A DNA stretch of 64,000 nt from JBBIND01 sp037444075 (GTDB taxonomy: Bacteria > Acidobacteriota > Terriglobia > Bryobacterales > Bryobacteraceae): assembly GCA_037444075.1 (NCBI GenBank), contig JBBIND010000013.1, positions 1 through 64,000 of the forward strand, read 5' to 3'. Every line of letters starts with the position of its first letter. Position 1 is the first letter of the stretch. This document shows positions 17,757 to 26,527 of the stretch, piece after piece. Under the pieces are notes generated by a model that searched no databases, had not been told where the DNA came from, and worked only from the letters and a program-made list of their open reading frames with translations. The position numbers and the translations under genes were made by a program.

Positions 17757-18426
17757 ACCTTCCATCATCGCCATCCACGACCTCTACAAGACCTACCGGC
17801 TGGGCGACGTGGAAGTGCCCGCTCTGCGAGGCGTCGGCCTGGAGGTGGCTCGGGGCGAATTCCTCGCGGTGATTGGCCCCTCCGGCAGCGGCAAGTCCAC
17901 CTTGTTCCATGTGCTGGGCGGCCTGACCCCGCCAACGGCCGGGCGCATTGTGATTCACGGCAAGGACCTGGCACACATGACCGAGGCGGAGAGGACGAAA
18001 CTACGGCGGGAAGAGGTCGGCTTCGTATTTCAGAAATACAACCTGCTGCCGACCTTGACGGCGCACGATAACATCTCCATTGCGCGTTACATTGCCGGCA
18101 AGCCGCTCGAAACCGACGCGCAGTTTGCCGACGTTCTGGACCTGCTCGGCATCCGCCACCGGCTGCATCACAAACCTAGGGCCATGTCGGGTGGCGAGCA
18201 GCAGCGCGTGGCCATCGCCCGCGCCATCGTCAACCACCCGTCCATTCTCCTGGCGGACGAGCCCACCGGCAACCTGGACACTAAGAACTCCACCACGGTG
18301 CTGGGTGTGTTGCAGGACCTGAATCAGCGCCTCGGGCAGACCATCCTGATGATTACTCACAACCCGGAGGCCGCGGCCTACGCACACCGCATTGTGCAGA
18401 TGCGCGACGGCCGCGTGGTGTCTTAG
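17749..18426 (+). CDS. MacB/LolD-type ABC transporter ATP-binding protein
   Basis: A 225-residue ATPase starting at ATG 17749, overlapping the permease stop by eight bases. Walker A GPSGSGKST, Q-loop FVFQKYNLLPTLTAHDNISIA, signature MSGGEQQRVAIARAI, Walker B ILLADEPTGNLDTKNS and switch ITHNPEAAAYAHR identify the LolD/MacB/FtsE subclass. It powers the FtsX-type permease encoded just before it. Confidence 0.92.
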   Translation: MSEPSIIAIHDLYKTYRLGDVEVPALRGVGLEVARGEFLAVIGPSGSGKSTLFHVLGGLTPPTAGRIVIHGKDLAHMTEAERTKLRREEVGFVFQKYNLLPTLTAHDNISIARYIAGKPLETDAQFADVLDLLGIRHRLHHKPRAMSGGEQQRVAIARAIVNHPSILLADEPTGNLDTKNSTTVLGVLQDLNQRLGQTILMITHNPEAAAYAHRIVQMRDGRVVS

Positions 18427-18453
18427 CGCCGCCTGAGGTTCAGGGCACGGCGC
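18426..18453. terminator. Hairpin between convergent genes
   Basis: GCGCCG pairs with CGGCGC and the interior CCTGA pairs with TCAGG (GCGCCG-CCTGA-GGT-TCAGG-GCA-CGGCGC). It spans the stops of the ATPase gene and the convergent enolase-superfamily gene, so it could serve both. There is no U-tract. Confidence 0.4.
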
Positions 18454-19858
18454 CCAATCCGGCTTTGTTGAGCAACGCGGTGTTCATACTGCCGTTGCGT
18501 ACGTCAAACACCCCCGGGAATCTCTGTTCCCAGCCCTTGTTGGCTGCCGGGACGTACTGCCGGGAGTTGGCCTCGATGGCAGCCACGGTCGGCACGTGAG
18601 CCGCTACGCCGGCCGAGTGGATGAGTGAAGCGCCGGGGCAGGTAAGATCCTGCACGCAGAGGAACATCTTGTATTTCTGCGCCGCCGCGCCCATAATCAG
18701 CGCCTGGCCCTGTCCCTTGCAAGCTTTGAGGGCCACGCCCGTGTAGCCCATCTCCCGGGAAAGCAGCAGGCTCTCCAGGTCCGTAAGCGATTCGTCGATC
18801 ACGACCGGCTTCAACTTGGCGGCTTCGTGCATGACATTGGCGCGGTCTTTCTTCAAGTCGCGCGCGGTCGGCTGCTCGATGTACTGCGTCCGCCGGTACC
18901 CGGCGGGAGCTTTCTCCTTCAGTTGCCGGAGGAGGTCCACCAGGTAGGCCACGTTGGGGCACTTTTCGTTGAAGTCCAGCGAGTAGAACCACTCCTTCAC
19001 GCCGCGCTCCGCCTGTGTCTTGACAGCGGCGCGCTCCACGGACAGGATGCGCTCGAGATCCCACTTCAGATCCTCGCCGTTCAGCTTGATTTTCAGATGC
19101 GTCAACCCGCTGTAGCGGATCCACTCGGGCAGCGTTTCGGGCAGTCCGTCGTTGAGGCGCTGGCGGATATCCGCGTCGAAAATGGGATCCACGGCGCCCA
19201 CCAAATGATACAGAGGCATCGTGGGCTTAGGTTTGGGGAGCACATACCGGCCCAGATACTCACCCTTGAACTCCTTGCCGAGGTAGTGGCCGAAATCGTG
19301 GGTCATAAAGTCGGGCCCATAGGTTGTATAACTGCTGCGCCCGTGGAGTTTCCCGTAGGCATCATGCACCGCGGCATCGAACGGGCTGGCCACCACCTGC
19401 GTGGCGAGCTTGGGAATCGGCTCGGCGAGTTTCCTGGCACGGGCGACGTCCTCGGCGGCTTTCAGGTAGGCCGGTTCCAGGTGCCAGTTGAGGTCAATCG
19501 GATGCCCATACTCTTTGTGGGCTCCGGTGAGCTTCTGTATCCGCCCGGCCAACTCCTTCATGGCTCCGAGGGTGGTCTCGTAGTTCATCACCCGCGATGG
19601 AAACGCCCAGATGTTTCCCAGAGGCATGGAGCCGAACCCCTTGGAGCTGCGTCCAGCGGCATTGCTCACCACGCAATTCACGTTGAGCAGCGTGACACGA
19701 TCCAACTCGACGCCGCCGAACTTGATGGGCGTGCGGTACAGGTAATCTTCGTAGGAGAAGCTGATCTCGTCAATGCGGACATCGGTGGGCTTTCTGGAGG
19801 CCAGCAAAAATGCCGGCGCGGCCAGTGCCGTCTGAAGAAACACACGTCGCGTAGTCAT
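18440..19858 (-). CDS. Tat-signal enolase-superfamily protein (mandelate racemase-like)
   Basis: A 472-residue protein starting at 19858 with MTTRRVFLQTALAAPAFLLASRKP, a Tat signal. The body looks like the mandelate racemase/muconate lactonizing group: an N-terminal capping domain, then a barrel with HLKIKLNGEDLKWDLERI, SLDFNEKCPNVAYLVDLLRQL, YIEQPTARDL and PVVIDESLTDLE, which supply the usual Asp/Glu/Glu metal ligands at strand ends. Enzymes of this group act on alpha-protons of carboxylates (sugar acids, dipeptides, lactones). Reaction not assignable. On the minus strand a decayed TonB receptor tail lies just upstream, hinting at a former uptake partner. Confidence 0.75.
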   Translation of the reverse strand: MTTRRVFLQTALAAPAFLLASRKPTDVRIDEISFSYEDYLYRTPIKFGGVELDRVTLLNVNCVVSNAAGRSSKGFGSMPLGNIWAFPSRVMNYETTLGAMKELAGRIQKLTGAHKEYGHPIDLNWHLEPAYLKAAEDVARARKLAEPIPKLATQVVASPFDAAVHDAYGKLHGRSSYTTYGPDFMTHDFGHYLGKEFKGEYLGRYVLPKPKPTMPLYHLVGAVDPIFDADIRQRLNDGLPETLPEWIRYSGLTHLKIKLNGEDLKWDLERILSVERAAVKTQAERGVKEWFYSLDFNEKCPNVAYLVDLLRQLKEKAPAGYRRTQYIEQPTARDLKKDRANVMHEAAKLKPVVIDESLTDLESLLLSREMGYTGVALKACKGQGQALIMGAAAQKYKMFLCVQDLTCPGASLIHSAGVAAHVPTVAAIEANSRQYVPAANKGWEQRFPGVFDVRNGSMNTALLNKAGLGAVP

Positions 19859-19923
19859 AGTTTCAGCCACAATTCTATCGCAGCGCCCGGTGGCGCCCGG
19901 CGCCTCGGTTCCTGAGGCGCGGC

Positions 19924-20095
19924 CTACCAGGCGAGCCTCAGGCTGATCTGTATCTCCCGGGCGGTGGATCCGCCGAGGACTCCGCCGATGCGCCCGAATG
20001 CGCCATCCCCTCTGGACTGATTCGGCGAAGCGAAAGCCGGCACGTTGGGCAGTTTCACCACATCGGTGCGGAACGTCAGGTTGACCCCGATTAAG
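19924..20095 (-). pseudogene. C-terminal remnant of an Oar-like TonB-dependent receptor
   Basis: The minus strand reads GVNLTFRTDVVKLPNVP, then FGRIGGVLGGSTAREIQIS, LRLAW and a TAG (complement of 19924-19926). FGRIGGVLGGSTAREIQISLRL with a terminal aromatic is the classic end of acidobacterial Oar-like receptors. Only about 55 codons survive; upstream sequence has no barrel. It lies 66 bases before the start of the enolase-superfamily gene on the same strand. Confidence 0.75.
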
Positions 20096-20499
20096 CAGGG
20101 TTAAGGTTAGATCCACCTTTAAACGGGTTCAATATCATCAGAACTCGAAATCCCAACATTCGCGTACCGCGGTTGGGGCCGTTCCTCTTTATAGCGTCCC
20201 ACTGCCGTCACCGTCTCCAGAGAACAAGCCCACGAAAAACGATTCCCATGCTCACCACGCCCGCCAGGACGGCGCGTCCACTCTGAGTGAACATCATGCC
20301 GTTCACGGGCCGTGCGTGGGCAGCGCGGTATCGCTCATCTGCTGCTTTGCAACTGCCACTGGAAGAGATGGGTGAGATTTCCGAAGTAGCCGGAAAACAA
20401 GGATGACCGGAACCGGAAACCGCCCCGAACTTCTCCTTGAGTCCCGGCGTGAGGACCGTGGCCAGGAAGACCGGGCGCCGGGGACGCTCCTCCGGGCTT
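20096..20499. other. Gene-poor stretch, possible further gene debris
   Basis: No complete gene or RNA is recognised. On the minus strand one frame reads SPEERPRRPVFLATVLTPG followed by LKEKFGAVSGSGH (about 20405-20500), with the base composition of real coding sequence but no start and no family I can name. It may be a broken gene tail. The rest shows nothing. Confidence 0.35.
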
Positions 20500-21090
20500 C
20501 TACTGGAGCAACGGGCTTGGGCGTCGCTTGTCGGCCAGGCGCAGCACTACGTAGAGCGCGATAAACAGCGCCAAAGCCATGCCCGTCAGATGCCAGACAT
20601 GCTGTCGCAGCCAGTCCATTGAATCCTCGCCGAGGCGGGTTCCCAGGTACGCCAGGCCCAGGTAGCGCGGAATCCTGGCAACCAGGACAACCGCCAGGAA
20701 CCGCATCACGGTCACGCCCAATGCGCCCGCCGAGATCACAAAGACTTTCATCGGCATCGGGATGGGGATGAGAGCGGGAACAAAAACAGTGAGCAGGCCG
20801 TACCGCTGAAACCACTCCCGCAAACGCACGGCGCGCAGGGAAGCCGCGTGGCGGTTCAAAAACATCTCACCGCCTTTGCGCGCCAGCCAGAACAGCAGAA
20901 GGTTGCCGGCCGTGGAGCCAATGACGGCCAGCGCCGCGGAGAAGTACGCCGCGGCCGGGTTCACCGCCGCCACAGCCACCAGCAAAGCGTCCACGCCCGC
21001 GGGAATGGGCACTCCCGCCGAGTCCAAGGCGGCCAGAAACAGGACTCCTAACGGGCCCCAGGAGATGACCAATGCAACCAGGCTACGCAT
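20500..21090 (-). CDS. DedA/VTT-domain inner membrane protein
   Basis: A 196-residue membrane protein, start at 21090 overlapping the ligA stop by eight bases. The VTT/SNARE-associated pattern is seen in GPLGVLFLAALDSAGVPIPAGVDALLVAVA, GSTAGNLLLFWLARKGG, and the proline-rich FVPALIPIPMPMKVFVISAGALGV with the following R residues (VARIPRYLGLAYLG). DedA proteins are linked to lipid (undecaprenyl-phosphate or phosphatidylethanolamine) flipping and proton-motive-force maintenance. The Glu of the usual proton-binding motif is not evident, so the exact function is uncertain. Confidence 0.8.
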   Translation of the reverse strand: MRSLVALVISWGPLGVLFLAALDSAGVPIPAGVDALLVAVAAVNPAAAYFSAALAVIGSTAGNLLLFWLARKGGEMFLNRHAASLRAVRLREWFQRYGLLTVFVPALIPIPMPMKVFVISAGALGVTVMRFLAVVLVARIPRYLGLAYLGTRLGEDSMDWLRQHVWHLTGMALALFIALYVVLRLADKRRPSPLLQ

Positions 21091-23071
21091 CCAGCATCTC
21101 CCGTAGAGCCTGCTCGTCGATGATCTCGACACCGAGTTGCCTGGCCTTCTCGAGCTTGGAGCCGGCCGCCTCTCCGGCCAAAACGTAATGTGTCTTTCGG
21201 CTGACGGAGGCGGACACCTTGCCGCCGGCCGCCACTATCCGGGCCGTCGCCTCTTCACGCGTCATGCTCGGCAGGGCGCCCGTCAGGACAAAGGTGAGGC
21301 CTTCCAGGCGCCCGCCTCGTCTGCTCTGGCGCACGTGAGTGAATTGCAGCCCCGCACGCCGCAGCCGGTCTACCAGTTCTCGGTTGTGCTCTTCAGCGAA
21401 AAAGGACCGGATGCTTTGCGCTACCTTCGGCCCTACTTCTTCGGCCCGCTGCAGTTCCTCTTCGTCTGCTTGGGCAATGGCATCCAGGCTGCCGAACGTG
21501 CCGGCCAACAATTCCGCCGTGCGTGCGCCGACAAACGGTATGCCCAGCCCGTTCAGCACGCGAGGCAACGGCCGGCCGCGCGAGGCGTCTACGTTGGCGA
21601 TGATCTTGGCGGCGGATTTCTCACCCATGCGTTCCAGCGCCACGAGTTGCTCGGCCGTAAGCTCGTACAGGTCCGCCACGCTGCGGACCAGGCCGCGGTC
21701 CACCAGTTGGTCTGCCAGCGCATCCCCAAGCCCGTCAATATCCATGACGCCGCGCGAGGCGAAATGCAGGACTGACTCCTTGAGGCGCGCCGGACAGGAG
21801 GAGTTCAGGCAGCGGCTGGCCGCTTCGCCCTCCGCCCGCACCACATCACCGCTGCAAACCGGACAGTGCGAGGGCATGCGGAAACTGCGGCGCTCATCGC
21901 CCTGCCGGACCACCCGCACCACTTTCGGGATTACGTCTCCGCTGCGTTCAACCAGCACCTCGTCTCCGGGAGCAACGCCAAGACGCCCAATCTCGTCTTC
22001 GTTGTGGAGGGTAGCCCTGGAGACAGTGACGCCTCCCACCACCACGGGTTTGAGGTTGGCTACGGGCGTCAGCGTTCCCGTCCGGCCGACTTGAACTTCA
22101 ATACTCTCCACCACCGTCTGAGCCTGCTCCGCTGAAAACTTGAAGGCCACCGCCCAGCGCGGCGCTTTGGCTGTCCAACCGAGGCGCCGTTGCTGCGCCA
22201 GTGAATCCACTTTGACTACCACGCCGTCCGTTTCGTACTCCAGCGTCTCACGCCGCGTCTCCCACTCCCGGCAGAATGCCAGCACTTCCTCCATGGACCC
22301 GCAGAGCCTCCGGTGGGGATTCACGCGGAAGCCCATCTCTTCGAGCGCCCGGAGGGACTCCCAATGGCTTTCCAGCATCGGCTCATCGTCTGCCAGGAGG
22401 AGGTAGGCGTAGAAGTCCAACTGCCTGGCAGCCGTCACGGACGGATCCAGCACGCGGATGGAACCGGCGGCGGAATTGCGCGGGTTGGCATACAGCTGCA
22501 AATCCTGGCTGGCGCGTTCGGCGTTCAGCCGTTCAAAAGCGCGCACGGCCATGATCACTTCGCCGCGCACTTCGATGGCCTCACGCGGAGCCTCAATGCG
22601 CAAAGGCAGGGAGCGGATGGCGCGTGCGTTTTCGGTGACGTCTTCTCCTTGCGCGCCATCACCCCGCGTGATGGCTTGAGTCAGGACGCCTCCTTCGAAG
22701 CGTACCGCCAGAGAGAGCCCGTCCAGCTTCAGTTCGGTGACGAATCTCGGCTGGTCGCTGCCGAGCCATTCGCGCACGCGCCGGTCGAAGTCCCGGTATT
22801 CGCCTTCGTTCAGCGCGTTGTCCAGGCTCAGCATGGGGCTGCTGTGGCGCACTTTGACGAAGCCCTCGCGGGGTTGCCCGCCGATGCGCTGTGTCGGCGA
22901 GTCCACGGTCACCAGGTCCGGGTGGGCGGCTTCCAGTTCCTGCAGGCGGCGCAGCAGGGCGTCGTATTGCGCGTCGGAGATCTCCGGTTGATCCAGCACG
23001 TAGTAAAGATGCTCATGCCGGCGAATCTCTTCACGCAGCCGTTCCAGTTCCTCGGCGATATTGCGGGGCAT
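21083..23071 (-). CDS. ligA: NAD-dependent DNA ligase LigA
   Basis: A 662-residue replicative and repair ligase of normal length. Domain Ia HLYYVLDQPEISDAQYDALL, adenylation motif ELKLDG with catalytic Lys115, NPRNSAAGSIR, OB fold, a four-cysteine zinc finger (CPVC...CLNSSCP), helix-hairpin-helix repeats (LNGLGIPFVGARTAELLA) and a C-terminal BRCT domain (LEGLTFVLTGALPSMTREEA). DedA follows with a short overlap. A TATAAT-like box in the opposite orientation lies just 5' of the ATG and may belong to the divergent lipid kinase gene. Confidence 0.97.
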   Translation of the reverse strand: MPRNIAEELERLREEIRRHEHLYYVLDQPEISDAQYDALLRRLQELEAAHPDLVTVDSPTQRIGGQPREGFVKVRHSSPMLSLDNALNEGEYRDFDRRVREWLGSDQPRFVTELKLDGLSLAVRFEGGVLTQAITRGDGAQGEDVTENARAIRSLPLRIEAPREAIEVRGEVIMAVRAFERLNAERASQDLQLYANPRNSAAGSIRVLDPSVTAARQLDFYAYLLLADDEPMLESHWESLRALEEMGFRVNPHRRLCGSMEEVLAFCREWETRRETLEYETDGVVVKVDSLAQQRRLGWTAKAPRWAVAFKFSAEQAQTVVESIEVQVGRTGTLTPVANLKPVVVGGVTVSRATLHNEDEIGRLGVAPGDEVLVERSGDVIPKVVRVVRQGDERRSFRMPSHCPVCSGDVVRAEGEAASRCLNSSCPARLKESVLHFASRGVMDIDGLGDALADQLVDRGLVRSVADLYELTAEQLVALERMGEKSAAKIIANVDASRGRPLPRVLNGLGIPFVGARTAELLAGTFGSLDAIAQADEEELQRAEEVGPKVAQSIRSFFAEEHNRELVDRLRRAGLQFTHVRQSRRGGRLEGLTFVLTGALPSMTREEATARIVAAGGKVSASVSRKTHYVLAGEAAGSKLEKARQLGVEIIDEQALREMLDA

Positions 23072-23073
23072 CG

Positions 23074-24069
23074 CTGCTTATAATAACTGAGAAACTCCGA
23101 ACGGCAGCAACCGACATCAGCAACTACACTCGAGCGACCGTCATTTACAACCCGAAAGCTGGCCGGTTTCAGCGGGGTGGCATCCGCTCCCTCGAATTGG
23201 CGCTGGGGAGGCTTGTGCGCCAAGGCGTTCTTGTACGGGCGGAGGCCACACACGGTCCGGGGGAGGCCACTCTCCTGGCGCGCCGGGCGGTTGAGGGGGG
23301 CGCTGAGTTGGTGGTTGCTGCCGGAGGGGACGGCACCATCAACGAGGTCGTCAACGGCTTGGTTCATTCCCGGGTTCCGTTGGCCGTGCTGCCGGGCGGC
23401 ACCGCCAATGTCCTCGCCAATGAGATTGGCCTGCCCCTGGATCTGGGTGAAGCTGCCGCCCGTTTGGACTCCCTGGTGGAAGAGAGAATCTCCGTGGGCA
23501 TGCTGTGTGTCGGGGAGCAGCCGCCCCGGCATTTTCTCCTCATGGCTGGCGTGGGTGTAGACGCTCAAATCGTGGTCTCCCTGGATCCAAACCTGAAGAA
23601 GCGGGTGGGCAAGCTCGCATACTGGCTGGGAGGGCTCGGCCAGTTGGGCCGCCGGCTACCGGAGTTCACGGTGCGGGCCGCGGGACGCAGTTTTCTGAGC
23701 AGTTTCACTTTGGCTAGCCGTGTCCGGAATTACGGCGGCGACATCGAAATCGCCCCCACCGCCAGCCTGCTGGAAAACGACTTCGAAATGGTCTGCTTCG
23801 AGGGAGAGGAATCCCTGCTTTACCTCAAGTACTTCACGGGAGTGCTCACCGGCCAGCTTTCCGCCATGAAGGGAGTGAGTATCGTGCGCGCCGACCGGAT
23901 TGAATTCGAACCCCTGCCGCATTCCAAGGTCTATGTACAGGTAGACGGAGAATTGGCCGGACTTCTGCCGGCGAGCACAGAGATTCTGCGCGACGCACTT
24001 ACGCTTTTGGCGCCGTCCACATTGAGGCAGCGCTACGCCACCGGCAAAGGAGTGCTGGGGATTGGATAA
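23074..24069 (+). CDS. Diacylglycerol/sphingosine kinase-family lipid kinase (YegS/DgkB-like)
   Basis: About 310-330 residues, cytoplasmic, phosphorylating a lipid such as diacylglycerol. TRATVIYNPKAGRFQRGG, VVAAGGDGTINEVVNGLV (the GGDGT nucleotide loop) and LAVLPGGTANVLANEIG define the family. The start is unresolved: between the ligA start (23071) and the NPKAG motif there is no in-frame ATG, GTG or TTG; CTG at 23074 is given as the left limit, and the nearest standard start upstream is a GTG at 22891 deep inside ligA. A TATAAT lies at 23079-23084. The next gene begins inside this stop. Confidence 0.8.
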   Translation: MLIITEKLRTAATDISNYTRATVIYNPKAGRFQRGGIRSLELALGRLVRQGVLVRAEATHGPGEATLLARRAVEGGAELVVAAGGDGTINEVVNGLVHSRVPLAVLPGGTANVLANEIGLPLDLGEAAARLDSLVEERISVGMLCVGEQPPRHFLLMAGVGVDAQIVVSLDPNLKKRVGKLAYWLGGLGQLGRRLPEFTVRAAGRSFLSSFTLASRVRNYGGDIEIAPTASLLENDFEMVCFEGEESLLYLKYFTGVLTGQLSAMKGVSIVRADRIEFEPLPHSKVYVQVDGELAGLLPASTEILRDALTLLAPSTLRQRYATGKGVLGIG

Positions 24070-25057
24070 CCTGACGCATACCATGGTCGGCCTGGTATTG
24101 AGCAGAGCCGGGCTTGGACGCGGCTGTGCGCGGCCTACCCTGTTGCTGCTGCTGGCCGCCAACGCTCCGGAAATCGACATCCTGGCGCGGCTGGGAGGAA
24201 ACCTGGCTTACCTGGAACACCATCGCGGCCTCAGTCACTCGCTCATCGCTTTGCCATTCGTTGCTTTGCTGCCGCTGCTGGCGCTGGTGCCCCGCCGGCG
24301 CGCACCGGCTCGCTGGATGAGGGCGTACGTCGCCTCCCTGGTGGCTGTAGTGATCCACGCCGGGCTCGACCTGACCAACAGTTACGGCGTGCGTTTGCTG
24401 GAACCGTTCTCCTCACGATGGTTCCAACTCGAGATGACGCACATTGTGGACCTATGGATATCCGCCATTCTGATCGGCACGCTGCTCGTCATCCTGCTTT
24501 CGCGGCTGGTGGGAGCGGAAATCGGCGCGCCGAAACCAACCGGACAGGGCATCGCCCTCACCGCCCTCATTCTGGTAGGGGTCTTCTACTTCGGCCGCTA
24601 CCTGGCGCACGAGCGCGCTGTGGCGGTGCTCGATGCGCACCTTTACGCCGGCCGTCTGCCCCTGCGCGTGGCCGCCTTCCCCACATTCGCCAATCCGTTC
24701 CGCTGGAGAGGCATTGTGGAAACAGAAAACGCGCACCTCGTTTACGACTTGAACCTGCGGCAATCCTTCAACACGGAATCAGCAAGAACGCTCTTCAAGC
24801 CCGAGGCGACGCCGCTCATCGACGCCGCCCGGCAGGAGCCCGAGGTGGCGGCATTTCTCCGCTTTGCACAGTACCCGGCATGGCGCATCCTTCCGGCCGA
24901 TGATCCCGGCAAAGGACCCCGCGTGGAAGTCAGCGACCTGCGTTTCGGACTGCCCGGCGATGGACGCTTCACCGCCACGGCGCAGATGGATACGCGCGGA
25001 CGCGTCATCGACGCGCGATTCGATTTTCAATCCACAGCGGGTTCCGGAACGAGGTAG
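24062..25057 (+). CDS. DUF457/YdjM-type membrane-bound metal-dependent hydrolase
   Basis: A 331-residue membrane protein from a TTG at 24062 that overlaps the kinase stop. MDNLTHTMVGLVLSRAG, APEIDILARLGG and HHRGLSHSLIALP are the His/Asp metal-binding hallmarks of the DUF457 (LexA-regulated YdjM) family. Four to five helices follow, then a soluble C-terminal domain of about 130 residues. Coupling to the lipid kinase suggests a membrane-lipid role. The reaction is unknown. Confidence 0.82.
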   Translation: MDNLTHTMVGLVLSRAGLGRGCARPTLLLLLAANAPEIDILARLGGNLAYLEHHRGLSHSLIALPFVALLPLLALVPRRRAPARWMRAYVASLVAVVIHAGLDLTNSYGVRLLEPFSSRWFQLEMTHIVDLWISAILIGTLLVILLSRLVGAEIGAPKPTGQGIALTALILVGVFYFGRYLAHERAVAVLDAHLYAGRLPLRVAAFPTFANPFRWRGIVETENAHLVYDLNLRQSFNTESARTLFKPEATPLIDAARQEPEVAAFLRFAQYPAWRILPADDPGKGPRVEVSDLRFGLPGDGRFTATAQMDTRGRVIDARFDFQSTAGSGTR

Positions 25058-25067
25058 GGGCCTTATC

Positions 25068-26495
25068 ATGGGGGACATGGAGTACCCCCTTTACATCAAT
25101 GGCCGACCGGTGAGCACCGATCGTACGGCCGTCGTCGAACTCCCCTACGACGGCTCGGAAGTGGCGCGGTTCCATCAGGCAGGACCGGCAGAGCTCGAGG
25201 CTGCCGTACAAGCGGCAGCCCGCGCTGCGCCACTGATGCGGGAGATGTCTCTGGCGGAACGCTCCGCCATCCTGCGGCGTGCCTCCGAGCGGCTGGAAGA
25301 GCTTCGGGAGGAATTGGCCCTCACGGTGAGTTCCGAATCCGGCAAGCCTTTACGGGAGGGTTACGCCGAGGTGGATCGCGCCGTCAGCACTCTGCTCTTT
25401 TCCGCTGAGGAGGCCCACCGGCTCGTTGGAGAAGCGGTGCCCATCGACGCAGCAGCCGCCGGCAAAGGCCGCTGGGCGATGACCCTGCGCGAACCGCTGG
25501 GCGTGATCGCCGCCATTACTCCATTCAACTTCCCGCTCAACCTCGCCATGCACAAAATCGGACCGGCGATTGCTGCCGGCAACGCGGTCGTGCACAAGCC
25601 CGCCTCCGCCACGCCGCTCAGTGCGTTGAAGATGGCGGCGATTTTCGCGGAGTCAGGGCTGCCGCCGGGAGCGCTCAACGTGATTCCGGGACCCGGCGGC
25701 GCCATCGGCGATTCACTCGTCACGCGGCCCGAGGTGGCGATGATTACGTTCACCGGCAGCGCCGACGTGGGCGTGCGCATACGCGGCTTGGCCGGAATGC
25801 GGCGTGTGACGCTGGAGCTCGGCAGCAACTCCGCCGTCATCCTGGAAGAGGATGCCGATCTTGAACAGGCTGTACCTCGCTGCGTCACGGGCAGCTTCGC
25901 GCATTCGGGCCAGGTGTGTATCTCCGTGCAGCGCATTTACGCGCACCGGCGAATCGTAGATCGTTTCCTTGAGCAGTTTGTCGCGGAGGCAAAGAAGTTG
26001 AAGATCGGCCACCCGCACGACCCGGCCACTGAGGTCAGCTCCATGATCACCGTCCACGAAGCCGAGCGCGTCGAGGAGTGGATTGCCGAGGCGGTCAGCG
26101 CGGGCGCCAGGCTTCTCACAGGCGGCGCCCGGCGCCGCGCCACAATCGAGCCCGCCATTCTGGCAGGCGTGCCGCCGCAGGTGAAGATCTCCTGCCAGGA
26201 GGCGTTCGGCCCGCTAGTGGCTGTAAACGCCTACGACACGCTGGAGCAGGCCATCGATATGGTCAACGACAGCCAGTACGGTTTGCAGGCGGGCATCTAC
26301 ACGCGAGACCTTGGCAAGGCGTTTCATGCCGCCCGCCAGGTGCACGTCGGCGGCTTTCTGATCAATGATGTCCCTCAGTTCCGCGTGGACCAGATGCCGT
26401 ATGGAGGCGTGAAGCTGAGCGGCACCGGAAGGGAAGGCCCGCACTACGCCATCGAGGAGATGACCGACACCAAGCTGGTCTGCTGGAAACCCTGA
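25068..26495 (+). CDS. NAD(P)-dependent aldehyde dehydrogenase
   Basis: A 475-residue enzyme of the ALDH superfamily, oxidising an aldehyde to an acid. Start at ATG 25068 after AGGGG (an ATG at 25077 is the alternative). Active-site residues visible: Asn154 in TPFNFPLN, Glu250 in VTLELGSNS, nucleophile Cys284 in FAHSGQVCISVQRI; FTGS near 228-231 binds the cofactor. Family resemblance is to the lactaldehyde/glyceraldehyde-3-phosphate (non-phosphorylating) branch. It is probably co-transcribed with the preceding pair. Confidence 0.92.
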   Translation: MGDMEYPLYINGRPVSTDRTAVVELPYDGSEVARFHQAGPAELEAAVQAAARAAPLMREMSLAERSAILRRASERLEELREELALTVSSESGKPLREGYAEVDRAVSTLLFSAEEAHRLVGEAVPIDAAAAGKGRWAMTLREPLGVIAAITPFNFPLNLAMHKIGPAIAAGNAVVHKPASATPLSALKMAAIFAESGLPPGALNVIPGPGGAIGDSLVTRPEVAMITFTGSADVGVRIRGLAGMRRVTLELGSNSAVILEEDADLEQAVPRCVTGSFAHSGQVCISVQRIYAHRRIVDRFLEQFVAEAKKLKIGHPHDPATEVSSMITVHEAERVEEWIAEAVSAGARLLTGGARRRATIEPAILAGVPPQVKISCQEAFGPLVAVNAYDTLEQAIDMVNDSQYGLQAGIYTRDLGKAFHAARQVHVGGFLINDVPQFRVDQMPYGGVKLSGTGREGPHYAIEEMTDTKLVCWKP

Positions 26496-26525
26496 GCGCG
26501 CCCGCCCGGCGGCAGACGGGCGCGC
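26496..26525. terminator. Bidirectional hairpin between convergent genes
   Basis: GCGCGCCCG (26496-26504) pairs perfectly with CGGGCGCGC (26517-26525) across a 12-base loop. It sits directly after the aldehyde dehydrogenase stop and just past the end of smc on the other strand. No U-tract, but stem stability and location argue for a shared terminator. Confidence 0.6.
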
Positions 26526-26527
26526 GG

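Noticed and set aside
18827..19915. 362-codon open frame on the plus strand across the enolase-superfamily gene
   Set aside because: Antisense frame; the minus-strand protein has a signal peptide and clear family motifs.
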